A stretch of 64,000 bases of DNA, from NCBI RefSeq assembly GCF_900637025.1, contig NZ_LR134336.1:202001-266000 (forward strand), given 5' to 3'. A model generated the notes under the pieces. The model had not been told where the DNA came from, searched no databases, and worked only from the letters and a program-made list of their open reading frames with translations. Source of the DNA: Streptococcus oralis ATCC 35037. Lineage in GTDB: Bacteria > Bacillota > Bacilli > Lactobacillales > Streptococcaceae. The position numbers and the translations under genes are program-made. This document shows positions 1 to 8,278 of this stretch, piece by piece. Numbering within the stretch: position 1 is the first letter of the stretch; each line of letters starts with the position of its first letter.

Positions 1-2
1 TC

Positions 3-1004
3 TTGGTCTTTATCATTGCGAGCTACCAGCTGTTTACAGGCATCATTAGTCTTGTGACCTGGTCTCTCTATCGAAAAAATGCCATTCATCCTCGGATCCA
101 TCATCTCTTTGATGCTGTATGGATGATAGGATTCGGGCTTTATAGCATCTCTCCTTTTCACGATGCAGCGAATTTTGAATTGCTCTTGCTTGGATTTTAC
201 TTGCTCATGCTAGGAGCCAGTAGCCTCCGGGACGGATTCTTTTTTGAAAGGATAGAAAACAATCCCAAGCTGAAACGACGTATGCGAATGACTCTGCCGA
301 TCTTTGTGACGGCTCTGATTCCTATCAGCACCTTGCGAAAACTAAATGAGTGGCTGGCAAATCATGAAAGTCAAGAAGGGGAAGTTCATTCAGAAAGAAA
401 AAACGACCAGACGGTTGACCTGGAAATTTTTATCCATACCTCAGAAACCTCCTTCTTCCTCGCCATGGGACATGTGGATATTTGTTATCAAGGGAAGGTT
501 ATTTCCTATGGTTCCTATGATCCCCACTCGGAGCGTTTATTTGGTATGGTTGGAGACGGTGTTTTGTTTAAGGCCAATCGGGAGAAATACATCGAACTCT
601 GTAAGAGGGAAAGTCAGAAGACCTTGTTTGCTTATGGTCTGAGTTTGACGGACCAACAGAAAGCAGCTATCCAAGCGCGTTTAGCGGAGATAGAAGACCT
701 GTTAATTCCTTGGGAACCAAGTTCGCAGTTGATGAAAAGAAGAGAGGGAGAGGTCAAGCATACCTACTCCTACCAACTGAAAGAGGAAGCAGATGCGACC
801 CTCTATAAATTCAGCTCATCCGAGTTTAAGACCTACTTTGTTCTCAGTACCAATTGTGTCTTGCTGGCAGACTCTATCGTAGGAAAAGCTGGGACTGATA
901 TATTGAGTCCCCAAGGTTTCATTGTGCCAGGGACTTATCAGGATTACCTTGATTTAGAGTATACAAAACCCAATGGTCTAGTTGTTAGTCGATCCATTTA
1001 TTAG
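3..1004 (+). CDS. Membrane protein with possible permuted papain-like domain (5' end cut)
   Basis: The frame is open from the first bases of the window, so the true start probably lies upstream; the leading TTG is not a convincing start. The first ~110 residues are hydrophobic, with about three or four membrane segments resembling the HdeD/DUF308 type. The rest (residues ~135-333) looks soluble. It holds a His in MGHVDICYQGK and, much later, a Cys in STNCVLLADSIVG, the His-then-Cys order seen in circularly permuted NlpC/P60-like cysteine peptidase folds. That reading is inference and the substrate is unknown. A hairpin terminator follows directly. I do not recognise the gene by name. Confidence 0.6.
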   Translation: MVFIIASYQLFTGIISLVTWSLYRKNAIHPRIHHLFDAVWMIGFGLYSISPFHDAANFELLLLGFYLLMLGASSLRDGFFFERIENNPKLKRRMRMTLPIFVTALIPISTLRKLNEWLANHESQEGEVHSERKNDQTVDLEIFIHTSETSFFLAMGHVDICYQGKVISYGSYDPHSERLFGMVGDGVLFKANREKYIELCKRESQKTLFAYGLSLTDQQKAAIQARLAEIEDLLIPWEPSSQLMKRREGEVKHTYSYQLKEEADATLYKFSSSEFKTYFVLSTNCVLLADSIVGKAGTDILSPQGFIVPGTYQDYLDLEYTKPNGLVVSRSIY

Positions 1005-1010
1005 AAAAAG

Positions 1011-1055
1011 AAAACTCTAGTTCCTCAGCAGTTTGCGCCGAGAAGCTAGAGTTTT
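1011..1055. terminator. Bidirectional terminator
   Basis: AAAACTCTAG pairs with CTAGAGTTTT around a branched interior, with A and T runs on the two sides. It lies between two convergent genes and can serve both. Confidence 0.8.
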
Positions 1056-1372
1056 TAAAATAGGTCATTTTCTTCTGGAAGGAGGATGGTTTCTCTGCCG
1101 TCCAAGTCTAAAACAAGGACCCTAGGAGGGTAAAGCGGATCAAAAGGATGATTGAAATCAAAATCGATGCTAGTCGGAAGATGCTGGCTAGAAAAATGGA
1201 AGGTGATGGTCCCCTTATTGTTGAGCAGTTGAAACTCAAGTTCTTCTTCTAATTCAAAGACATTTTTCAGGAAATGATCGATAATATACCATAAAGAGTC
1301 AATGACATCATCAGGCAAGCTGGTCACGACACCAAAGCTAGCGGAACGTCTCTGTGTATTTGTAAAAGCCAT
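1055..1372 (-). CDS. DUF960 family protein
   Basis: This 105-residue protein opens with MAFTNTQRRSASFGVVTSLP, the hallmark start of the DUF960 family of Firmicutes, a small cytoplasmic family without a known function. No membrane segment or signal peptide is seen. The C terminus is acidic (LPEENDLF). A strong Shine-Dalgarno (AAAGGAGG) precedes the ATG, and a TATGAT -10 lies just upstream on the minus strand. The gene is monocistronic, divergent from ccpA and ends in the shared terminator. Confidence 0.8.
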   Translation of the reverse strand: MAFTNTQRRSASFGVVTSLPDDVIDSLWYIIDHFLKNVFELEEELEFQLLNNKGTITFHFSSQHLPTSIDFDFNHPFDPLYPPRVLVLDLDGRETILLPEENDLF

Positions 1373-1496
1373 GTTTTCCTCCTCCTTTTATTTTCCTTAT
1401 CATACAGCAAAATGTCTTAAAAATCAAGAAATCCTACTTGCTTTTTCAAAATGGGAATAAACTGTGAAATTTTTTCAAAGTTTCTCTAAAAAATAC

Positions 1497-1525
1497 TTGA
1501 AAGTGTTTACAATAAGTGATAAAAT
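1497..1525 (+). promoter_or_regulatory. ccpA promoter with overlapping cre-like site
   Basis: TTGAAA (1497-1502), a 17-base spacer and TAAAAT (1520-1525) form the promoter. TGAAAGTGTTTACA at 1498-1511 matches the CcpA operator consensus TGWAANCGNTNWCA at all but one fixed position (T for C at the seventh base). It overlaps the -35, which suggests autoregulation (inference). Confidence 0.65.
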
Positions 1526-1576
1526 GGAGTAAGTAGATGCGTGAAAGCGAAATTTTCATTATAGAAAGGAAACGGA

Positions 1577-2587
1577 ATGAACACAGATGATACAGTAACG
1601 ATTTATGACGTCGCCCGTGAAGCAGGAGTTTCGATGGCAACAGTTAGCCGTGTCGTTAATGGCAACAAGAATGTTAAAGAGAACACCCGAAAAAAAGTCC
1701 TAGAAGTGATTGATCGCTTGGACTATCGTCCAAATGCGGTAGCCCGTGGTTTAGCTAGCAAGAAAACAACGACAGTCGGAGTTGTGATTCCGAACATTAC
1801 CAATGGTTATTTCTCAACACTTGCTAAGGGGATTGACGACATTGCTGAAATGTACAAGTATAACATTGTCCTTGCAAATAGTGATGAGGATGATGAAAAG
1901 GAAGTTTCAGTGGTCAACACTCTCTTTTCAAAACAAGTCGATGGGATTATCTTTATGGGCTATCACTTGACTGAAAAGATTCGTTCAGAGTTTTCTCGTT
2001 CACGGACACCGGTTGTTCTTGCTGGTACTGTGGATGTAGAACACCAACTTCCAAGTGTCAATATCGACTACAAACAAGCAACGATTGATGCCGTGAGCTA
2101 TCTTCTCGAAGAAAACGAAAAGATTGCTTTTGTGAGTGGACCACTCGTCGATGATATCAATGGTAAGGTTCGTTTGATCGGTTACAAGGAAGCCCTGAAA
2201 AAAGCTGGACATTCTTATAGCGAGGGCTTGGTCTTCGAATCAAAATACAGCTATGACGATGGTTATGCCTTGGCAGAACGCTTGATTTCATCACAAGCTA
2301 CAGCCGCAGTTGTAACAGGTGATGAATTGGCGGCAGGTGTGTTGAATGGTTTGGCTGACCATGGCGTATCTGTGCCGGAAGAGTTTGAAATCATTACGAC
2401 AGATGACTCTCAGATTGCACGATTCACTCGTCCAAACTTGACGACTATTGCCCAACCTCTTTATGACTTAGGTGCTATCAGCATGCGTATGTTGACTAAG
2501 ATTATGCATAAGGAAGAGTTGGAAGAACGTGAAGTTCTCTTACCTCATGGTTTGACAGAGCGCCGCTCTACACGAAAACGTAATTAG
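1577..2587 (+). CDS. ccpA: Catabolite control protein A
   Basis: CcpA is the global carbon-catabolite regulator of low-GC Gram-positives. Bound to HPr-Ser-P, it represses or activates genes carrying cre sites. The 336-residue length is typical of the LacI/GalR family. Residues ~8-60 hold the LacI helix-turn-helix and hinge (TIYDVAREAGVSMATVSRVV, then YRPNAVARGLA), followed by a periplasmic-binding-protein-like core (VGVVIPNITNGYFSTL). The start follows an AAAGGAAACGG ribosome-binding site. The gene is monocistronic, with a cre-like site over its own promoter and a terminator behind. The classic CcpA neighbourhood and full-length family match make the call secure. Confidence 0.97.
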   Translation: MNTDDTVTIYDVAREAGVSMATVSRVVNGNKNVKENTRKKVLEVIDRLDYRPNAVARGLASKKTTTVGVVIPNITNGYFSTLAKGIDDIAEMYKYNIVLANSDEDDEKEVSVVNTLFSKQVDGIIFMGYHLTEKIRSEFSRSRTPVVLAGTVDVEHQLPSVNIDYKQATIDAVSYLLEENEKIAFVSGPLVDDINGKVRLIGYKEALKKAGHSYSEGLVFESKYSYDDGYALAERLISSQATAAVVTGDELAAGVLNGLADHGVSVPEEFEIITTDDSQIARFTRPNLTTIAQPLYDLGAISMRMLTKIMHKEELEEREVLLPHGLTERRSTRKRN

Positions 2588-2588
2588 A

Positions 2589-2622
2589 AAAAATCAGGGA
2601 ATCGTGAGATTTCCTGATTTTG
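2589..2622. terminator. Terminator between ccpA and ansA
   Basis: AAATCAGGGAATC and GATTTCCTGATTT pair around GTGA, with a T run on the plus side and an A run on the other. It sits between convergent genes and should work in both directions. Confidence 0.85.
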
Positions 2623-2639
2623 TGTTCTAGAGAAGAGGT

Positions 2640-3602
2640 TTATCCTTCCATATAGTCTTTCAAAGCTTGTCCTTTTAGTCCAGCATTAAGGGCAATTAAT
2701 AATTTGAGGCGCGCTTTTTGAGCGTTGAGTTCTTTGACAAAGAAAACACCAGCTTGTTGCAACTGTACCCCTCCACCTTGGTAGGCGTAGACAGGTTCAG
2801 CAATACCATTAAAACAACGTGAGACCAAGGCGACTGGAATCCCTTTTTGCAGGAGATTTTCCAACTTTTGAGCTGTTTCTTTGGGAACATTGCCTGCTCC
2901 AAAGGCCTGAATAACTAAGCCATCCAGCTGTTCCAAGTCTAACATATCAATCAGCTCGTCTGTCATACCGGCATAGGCTGAGATGATGGGAACTAGACCT
3001 TGAATATGTTCGAGATCAAACCGGACACGAGGTTCAGCTGTTTTGAAGTAGAGGATTTCTTGCTTCATGATAAGGCCAAGTGGTCCATGTGTTGGGGTTT
3101 GAAAGGTGCTGACATTGGTCGTATGAGTTTTGGTAACATACTTGGCTGCGTGGATCTCATCGTTCATGACGACCAGCACACCCTTGTCGGCTGCTTTATC
3201 ATCACTGGCAACTCGTAAAGCGCTCAGATAGTTATAAACACCATCGCTACCAAGTTCGTTTGAACTACGCATGGCACCTGTTAGAACGATGGGGATGGGC
3301 GGAATTTTCATGGTATCAAGGAAGTAAGCTGTTTCTTCTAAGGTATCTGTACCATGTGTGATGACAACTCCATCGTAGTTATCAGCTTCCTCTTTAATCT
3401 TATGATAGAGTGCAAGCATATGCTTGGGTTTGATATGAGGGCTTGGCAGATTAAAAAAGTCTAGGGCATGAACCTCAATCCCTTCAAGCGGATTGGAAAC
3501 ATGGTTCATGGGATTTTCCTGGCTAGTTACAACGGCACCAGTGGCGTCTGCTTGCATGGAAATAGTCCCACCTGTATGTAAAACAAGGATTTTCTTAGGC
3601 AT
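2640..3602 (-). CDS. ansA: L-asparaginase, type I (cytoplasmic)
   Basis: The enzyme hydrolyses asparagine to aspartate and ammonia. The 320-residue protein has both catalytic Thr motifs of the asparaginase/glutaminase family: HTGGTIS at residues 9-15 and ITHGTDTLEETA near residue 83. No signal peptide is visible, which fits the cytoplasmic type I enzyme. It is divergent from the HAD phosphatase gene, and the two promoters share about 60 bases. The same window encodes the opposing asparagine synthetase AsnA. The ribosome-binding site is weak (GAGTGA). Confidence 0.95.
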   Translation of the reverse strand: MPKKILVLHTGGTISMQADATGAVVTSQENPMNHVSNPLEGIEVHALDFFNLPSPHIKPKHMLALYHKIKEEADNYDGVVITHGTDTLEETAYFLDTMKIPPIPIVLTGAMRSSNELGSDGVYNYLSALRVASDDKAADKGVLVVMNDEIHAAKYVTKTHTTNVSTFQTPTHGPLGLIMKQEILYFKTAEPRVRFDLEHIQGLVPIISAYAGMTDELIDMLDLEQLDGLVIQAFGAGNVPKETAQKLENLLQKGIPVALVSRCFNGIAEPVYAYQGGGVQLQQAGVFFVKELNAQKARLKLLIALNAGLKGQALKDYMEG

Positions 3603-3667
3603 GATTTAGTCACTCTTTCTGAAATGTGGTATAATCATTGTAACACAAAAGGGGAGAATGGGACAGG

Positions 3668-5059
3668 ATGGAAGTCAAGGCTGTTTTTTTTGATATCGAT
3701 GGAACGCTAGTCAACGATCGCAAGAGTGTTTTGAAATCCACTAAGGACGCGATTAAGATTGTCAAAGAGCAAGGAGTGCTTGTTGGAGTAGCGACAGGAC
3801 GAGGGCCGTTTTTTGTCAAGGAATTGATGGAAGACTTGGACCTAGACTTTGCGGTGACCTACAATGGCCAATACATTTTTAATAAAGAAAAGGTGCTCTT
3901 TGCAAGTCCGATTGCTAAGTCAAGCCTGCGTCAACTGATTGCTTACGCTAAAAAGGAGCGTAAAGAAATCGCTCTTGGAACCGAGCATGCCGTTGTTGGT
4001 TCGAAGATTATGTCATTTGGTCTCGGCTCCTTTTCACAACTGGTTAGTCGTTTTATTCCGACTGTGCTGACAAGAACCGTTAGCCGTTCCTTTAATCGAA
4101 TGGTTAGCAAGGCAGTTCCTCAAAAGGAAGACGACCTGCTTAACTTGATTAATCAACCCATTTATCAAGTTTTGATGCTGATGACGCCAGAGGAATCTGA
4201 GAAGGCAGCAGCTGATTTTGAAGATTTGAAATTAACTCGAAGCAATCCTTTTGCAGCAGATATCATCAACCAAGGAAATTCCAAACTAGAAGGCATTCGC
4301 CGAGTCGGGAAAGAATATGGATTTGATCTCAATCAAGTCATGGCCTTTGGTGATTCAGACAACGATCTGGAAATGTTAGCGGGTGTTGGTATGTCGGTTG
4401 CTATGGGAAATGGCAGTAGCAGTGTCAAAGAAGTTGCCAAGCATATTACGGCAAGTAATCAACAAGATGGTATCCACAAGGCGCTCGAGCACTTTGGTGT
4501 TTTGGCTTCAGAAAAAGTGTTTGTCAGTCGAGACTACCACTTTAATAAGGTCAAAACCTTCCACCACATGATGGATGAACGAACTCAAGAAGAGCCACAG
4601 GCATGGGATGCTGAAGGTGCAACCCACCGCGCAGACTTTAAAATTGAAGAATTAGTAGAGTTTGTTCGCGCAGCAAGTTCTTCGGAGGAAGAATTCCAAA
4701 ACTCCCTTGCAAGCATGCATGAGGCACTTGATAAGGCGGCAGAGAAAGTGGCGAAAAAGACGCCTGCTAAGCAAAATCTGGTCGGTCAAGTGGATGCTTT
4801 GATTGACACATTGTATTTCACATACGGCAGTTTTGTATTGATGGGAGTAGATCCAGAACGCATTTTTGATATTGTCCATGAAGCAAATATGGGGAAGGTT
4901 TTCCCTGATGGGAAAGCTCATTTTGACCCAGTTACACACAAGATTTTAAAACCAGATGACTGGGAAGAAAAATATGCTCCAGAACCTGCCATCCGACAGG
5001 AACTACAACGTCAGTTTAAAGCTTATGAGCGACATAAAGAAAGAAAAAATAAAAAATAA
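3668..5059 (+). CDS. Cof-type HAD phosphatase fused to an all-alpha NTP-pyrophosphatase-like domain
   Basis: Residues 1-275 form a Cof/HAD-IIB hydrolase: FFDIDGTLV with nucleophile Asp9 and Asp11, then GDSDNDLEML near residue 228. The remaining ~185 residues do not belong to Cof proteins. ADFKIEELVEFVRA, DALIDTLYFTYGSFVLMGVD and the VHEANMGKVF segment have the helical acidic pattern of the MazG/PRA-PH-like NTP pyrophosphohydrolase superfamily. A role in clearing non-canonical nucleotides or sugar phosphates is plausible but inferred. The start follows an extended -10 (TGGTATAAT, 3627-3635). The C terminus is very basic (YERHKERKNKK). Confidence 0.85.
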   Translation: MEVKAVFFDIDGTLVNDRKSVLKSTKDAIKIVKEQGVLVGVATGRGPFFVKELMEDLDLDFAVTYNGQYIFNKEKVLFASPIAKSSLRQLIAYAKKERKEIALGTEHAVVGSKIMSFGLGSFSQLVSRFIPTVLTRTVSRSFNRMVSKAVPQKEDDLLNLINQPIYQVLMLMTPEESEKAAADFEDLKLTRSNPFAADIINQGNSKLEGIRRVGKEYGFDLNQVMAFGDSDNDLEMLAGVGMSVAMGNGSSSVKEVAKHITASNQQDGIHKALEHFGVLASEKVFVSRDYHFNKVKTFHHMMDERTQEEPQAWDAEGATHRADFKIEELVEFVRAASSSEEEFQNSLASMHEALDKAAEKVAKKTPAKQNLVGQVDALIDTLYFTYGSFVLMGVDPERIFDIVHEANMGKVFPDGKAHFDPVTHKILKPDDWEEKYAPEPAIRQELQRQFKAYERHKERKNKK

Positions 5060-5236
5060 GAGAAAATTCTTTTCCCTGGATGAAAAATTCGGGGATTTTT
5101 TGAGCTGAAAAACCGAACAATTTTATATATATCACTAATTATTATTAGCATATTTATACTAGAAAAAGAAAAGAAAAAAATGAAAAGATAGTGAAAATAA
5201 AACAACAGGAAATTACATTTCTTACAAAGAATAGTT

Positions 5237-5274
5237 AAAAAGCTAGATATATTACTAATATATCTAGCTTTTCT
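5237..5274. terminator. Long perfect hairpin, likely bidirectional terminator
   Basis: AAGCTAGATATATTA and TAATATATCTAGCTT are exact complements around a single C, flanked by A4 and T4. It lies 180 bases behind the HAD gene and ahead of the next promoter. Confidence 0.7.
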
Positions 5275-5311
5275 TTTAAAAAAACATCAAAAAAAAGACA
5301 AGTCAAATTAT

Positions 5312-5340
5312 TTGATATTTGAAAGTTGCTGTGTTAGAAT
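5312..5340 (+). promoter_or_regulatory. Promoter of the secreted CAP-like protein gene
   Basis: TTGATA, a 17-base spacer and TAGAAT. It implies a leader of about 210 bases. Confidence 0.6.
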
Positions 5341-5557
5341 AAATTCAGAAAGCGAATAAATATAAAATCCTCATGCTACTACAATATGCTCTTTTTTAAG
5401 ACAGAGAGTCAACTTGTTTATTTCAGGCCTGTTAACAAGTTGATGTGAGGAGTTCACTCTAGCTTTGAGGTTTAGTTATAAAATTGTGCACAATTGCTTT
5501 CCAAATTTTTATTATTTTAATTTTCAAGTTTAAAAATTAAAGAATTAAGAGGTTGAA

Positions 5558-7537
5558 ATGAAGAAAAAATATACCTATCTGACAGCTTCTGTTTTAACAG
5601 CTGTAACAATGCTTCCAACTTTTGCACCAAGTGAAGCTCACGCTGCTTACAATTGGAATGGGAATAATAGCTACTATACAAGAACTAGCCGCCGTTCAAG
5701 CAATCGTACTTCTAACCGTACTACTGCAAATCGTAGCCGCACATCAAACTATACTGTAAGAAGTTACGGCTACAGCAGTTATTACCCAAGCTATAACTAT
5801 GGCTACAATAGCTACTACCCAAGCTATAACTATGGATATGGTAGCTATTACCCAAGTTACAACTACGGTTACAATAATTGGAATAACTACTATGGCTATG
5901 ACAACAGTAGCAACTACTATGGTTATAACTATTGGAATAATTACAACAACCTTGCTAGCGATGAAAACTATATTTACTGGAATGGCAATCACTACTACCG
6001 TATGAACGACGGTAGCTACCGTATTTATCGTAATGGTCAGTGGAAACCTTTGACAAACAATAGTAATAACAACTCATCTACTAACAACTTGGAAAACGAT
6101 CCGCACTATCGTTACGAAAATGGGTACCATTACTATGTATTGGACAATGGTGATTATTACTACTACCAAAATGGTAAGTGGGTATTGGTGAAAGATTCTG
6201 CTGATACAACAACACCAGCACAACCGGCAACACCAGCAGAACCAAAACCAGAACAACCAACAACTCCGGTTGAACCAGCACAACCAAGTCAACCTGAAGT
6301 TCCTGCTCCAACACCAGCAGAACCAGAGACTCCAACACCAGCTCCTAGTGATAAACCTGAAGAGCCAACAACACCAGCTGAGCCACAACCAGCACAACCA
6401 GCAACTCCAAGTGTTGACCTACCAGAAAATCCACCAATTAATGGTGCTGATAGTGAATTTGATCCATTCAAGCCATCTACAGAAACGCCAGCGGAACCAA
6501 AACCAGAAACACCAGCAACTCCAGCTATCCCAACAACACCAGGTTTGGTAACGACTGATGAACCAAGTGAAAACCAAATCCCTGATTATGTTGAAAAACC
6601 AGCTGAAGGATTGGAACACTTGGCTTGGGCACCAAATGGACAAACTCCAAAATTGGTTTACCCACCAGGTAAACCAGGTGATGCAGTCCTCAAGAATGAT
6701 AAAAACTACTACTTCGACGGTAGTGCACATTACTACTATGTACCATCTAACTCAGAGCGTACAGGTTACTCAGCATACTGGAAGTGGCTTGGAGGAAAAT
6801 GGAAACTTCAAGGGATGACTGATCCAAACGATCCAGCTCGTGATCCAAAACTTCACGAAAACACTGCTGATGACGAGTACATGTACAGTGACAAGAACTC
6901 AAGCGTGAAACTTTACTCAACTAACTTGGTAACGACTGCTAAAGCAGGTCAAGCATTGCCATTCAAGAATGTTGAAGAGTTCAAAAACTATGTCATCGAA
7001 AAAATGAATCCTAAGTTCCTTGATAACTCTGGTTGGGATGCTAAAGTTGAGTGGGAAATCGAAGATCCAGAAATCTTTGAGAAGACGAAAGAAAACCCAT
7101 ACGCTAAGGACTATGTCTTGATTGCAAATCTCAAGAGTGGTGTCGAAGACAAGAAATACAGTGATGTAGAATTTGGCTATGTGAAGTTTGTTTACCGTGT
7201 TGAAGCAACAAACGATACAAACTATGACTATGTTTCAAAAGCGAAAGAAGCTTTCGCTAAAATCAATGAGACTCGTAAAGCTCAAGGATTGAAAGAATTG
7301 ACTTGGTCTGAAGACATTTATCAAAATCAAGCACTTCCGAAAGTAAATGAAATTTCACGTCAATACGATAGTACAGGCTTTGTGGGACGTCGTGATGAAG
7401 ATGCTGCTGTTGTCGTTAAGAAATGGGCAAACAGTGGTTTGAGAGACTTGCTTCTCGATCCGAATGTCACTGAAGGAGCTGTAGCAGCAGTAGTTGATGG
7501 AAACGGTGTATACTACTGGGCATACAGTTACAAATAA
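5558..7537 (+). CDS. Secreted Tyr/Asn-rich and Pro-rich protein with CAP-like C-terminal domain
   Basis: A 659-residue exported protein. Residues 1-29 are a signal peptide ending AHA. Residues 31-70 are Arg/Ser/Thr/Asn rich. Residues 74-105 hold three near-identical copies of an 11-residue YYPSYNYGYxS unit. An aromatic module (NGxxYYxxxxGxYxxYxNGxW) occurs near residues 138-163 and 188-212, and a degenerate third near 388-420. Between them lies a Pro/Glu/Thr linker of the kind that spans cell walls. The last ~100 residues (INETRKAQGLKELTWSEDIY, then VVKKWANSGLRDLLL and GVYYWAYSYK) read as a CAP/SCP-PR1-like domain lacking the usual His residues. No LPXTG, so it is probably secreted or held non-covalently. 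Function unknown. Confidence 0.85.
   Translation: MKKKYTYLTASVLTAVTMLPTFAPSEAHAAYNWNGNNSYYTRTSRRSSNRTSNRTTANRSRTSNYTVRSYGYSSYYPSYNYGYNSYYPSYNYGYGSYYPSYNYGYNNWNNYYGYDNSSNYYGYNYWNNYNNLASDENYIYWNGNHYYRMNDGSYRIYRNGQWKPLTNNSNNNSSTNNLENDPHYRYENGYHYYVLDNGDYYYYQNGKWVLVKDSADTTTPAQPATPAEPKPEQPTTPVEPAQPSQPEVPAPTPAEPETPTPAPSDKPEEPTTPAEPQPAQPATPSVDLPENPPINGADSEFDPFKPSTETPAEPKPETPATPAIPTTPGLVTTDEPSENQIPDYVEKPAEGLEHLAWAPNGQTPKLVYPPGKPGDAVLKNDKNYYFDGSAHYYYVPSNSERTGYSAYWKWLGGKWKLQGMTDPNDPARDPKLHENTADDEYMYSDKNSSVKLYSTNLVTTAKAGQALPFKNVEEFKNYVIEKMNPKFLDNSGWDAKVEWEIEDPEIFEKTKENPYAKDYVLIANLKSGVEDKKYSDVEFGYVKFVYRVEATNDTNYDYVSKAKEAFAKINETRKAQGLKELTWSEDIYQNQALPKVNEISRQYDSTGFVGRRDEDAAVVVKKWANSGLRDLLLDPNVTEGAVAAVVDGNGVYYWAYSYK
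5778..5870 (+). repeat. In-frame tandem repeat encoding YYPSYNYGYxS units
   Basis: Three ~33-base direct repeats (TACCCAAGCTATAACTATGG-like) inside the secreted protein gene. The frame is kept throughout, so this is a coding repeat that could vary in copy number. Confidence 0.8.
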
Positions 7538-7576
7538 TTCAATCTTTTGAGATTGACTACTTTCTAAATAAGATTG

Positions 7577-7606
7577 AGGCTTTAAACTATTGTTTAAAGC
7601 CTTTTT
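7577..7606 (+). terminator. Terminator of the secreted protein gene
   Basis: AGGCTTTAAAC and GTTTAAAGCCT pair around TATT, followed by T5. Confidence 0.9.
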
Positions 7607-7626
7607 CTGACCCAATCAGGACAAAC

Positions 7627-7653
7627 AAAAAGGAGCTCAAGGCTCCCTTTTTT
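7627..7653. terminator. Terminator of the usp gene
   Basis: GGAGC (7632-7636) and GCTCC (7642-7646) are flanked by A5 and T6. It lies just behind usp on the minus strand and may act both ways. Confidence 0.8.
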
Positions 7654-7658
7654 AATGA

Positions 7659-8111
7659 TTACAATGTTTTTTCTCTTTCTCTCACGACCAGTAAATCGAC
7701 TTTTGCATGGCGGAGAATGTACTCAGATGAAGAGCCAACCAAGAGGCGTTCAAAGGCATTGAGCCCTGTTGCACCAACGAGAATCAGGTCGACATTTTCT
7801 GCGTCTGGAATAGTACGGGCAAGGAGGGTTTTTGGATTTCCCATTTCGATGACGATGTGAATATCGGTCACACCAGCATCTCTTGCACGCTTTTCGTACT
7901 CCTTCATCAGACTTTCAGCATCGACTTGGAGTTCTTCGTAAACTTCAGCATCAAAGGTAGACACGCTTTGAAGAGCGCGTGTGTCGATAACATGAGCAAT
8001 GGTGAGCTTGGATTCGTTGCGTAGAGCAGTGTAAACACCTTTGACGAAAGCCAAGTCCGCTTCTTTAGAACCATCAATTGCGACCATAACATTTTGGTAA
8101 CGTTGTGCCAT
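7659..8111 (-). CDS. Universal stress protein, UspA family
   Basis: This 150-residue cytoplasmic protein is a single UspA domain. The N terminus VMVAIDGSKEADLAF and the ATP-binding signature G-x2-G-x9-G-S (GATGLNAFERLLVGSSS, residues ~118-134) are intact, so it is of the nucleotide-binding UspFG/MJ0577 type. Such proteins support survival under stress; the specific role here is unknown. It is monocistronic on the minus strand, with an AGGAGG ribosome-binding site and its own promoter and terminator. It is divergent from the small membrane protein at 8279. Confidence 0.93.
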   Translation of the reverse strand: MAQRYQNVMVAIDGSKEADLAFVKGVYTALRNESKLTIAHVIDTRALQSVSTFDAEVYEELQVDAESLMKEYEKRARDAGVTDIHIVIEMGNPKTLLARTIPDAENVDLILVGATGLNAFERLLVGSSSEYILRHAKVDLLVVREREKTL

Positions 8112-8141
8112 AATGAAACCTCCTGAAATTTTCTTACTGTT

Positions 8142-8170
8142 ATTGTAACCCTTTTCACTAAAGAAGTAAA
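8142..8170 (-). promoter_or_regulatory. usp promoter
   Basis: On the minus strand TTTACT (8165-8170), a 17-base spacer and TACAAT (8142-8147). Confidence 0.65.
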
Positions 8171-8278
8171 GTAAAAATCATATTTAAATAAATATTATCG
8201 GAGATTCGATTTGGTGGAGATATGTTAAAATAAAAGAAAACGAGCTAGTAGGAAACACAGTAAAGGGGATGAGAAAGT

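Larger units (their letters stand above)
5060..5557 (+). other. AT-rich intergenic region with long leader of the secreted protein gene
   Basis: About 500 bases without a credible gene. It contains a long perfect hairpin (5240-5270), a promoter (5312-5340) and, in the ~210-base leader, an inverted repeat CAACTTGTT (5410-5418)/AACAAGTTG (5434-5442). All six frames are short and AT-biased. Confidence 0.6.

Noticed and set aside
5778..5870. Regular ~33-base direct repeats suggesting a CRISPR array
   Set aside because: The repeats are contiguous, keep the reading frame and encode a repeated peptide; there are no unique spacers and no cas genes.
5744..6397. Open frames on both strands in the secreted protein gene, including Val/Ile-rich and Trp/Cys-rich minus-strand proteins
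   Set aside because: They are mirror images of the Tyr/Asn and Pro repeats. The plus frame has a signal peptide, a ribosome-binding site and a terminator; the others have none.
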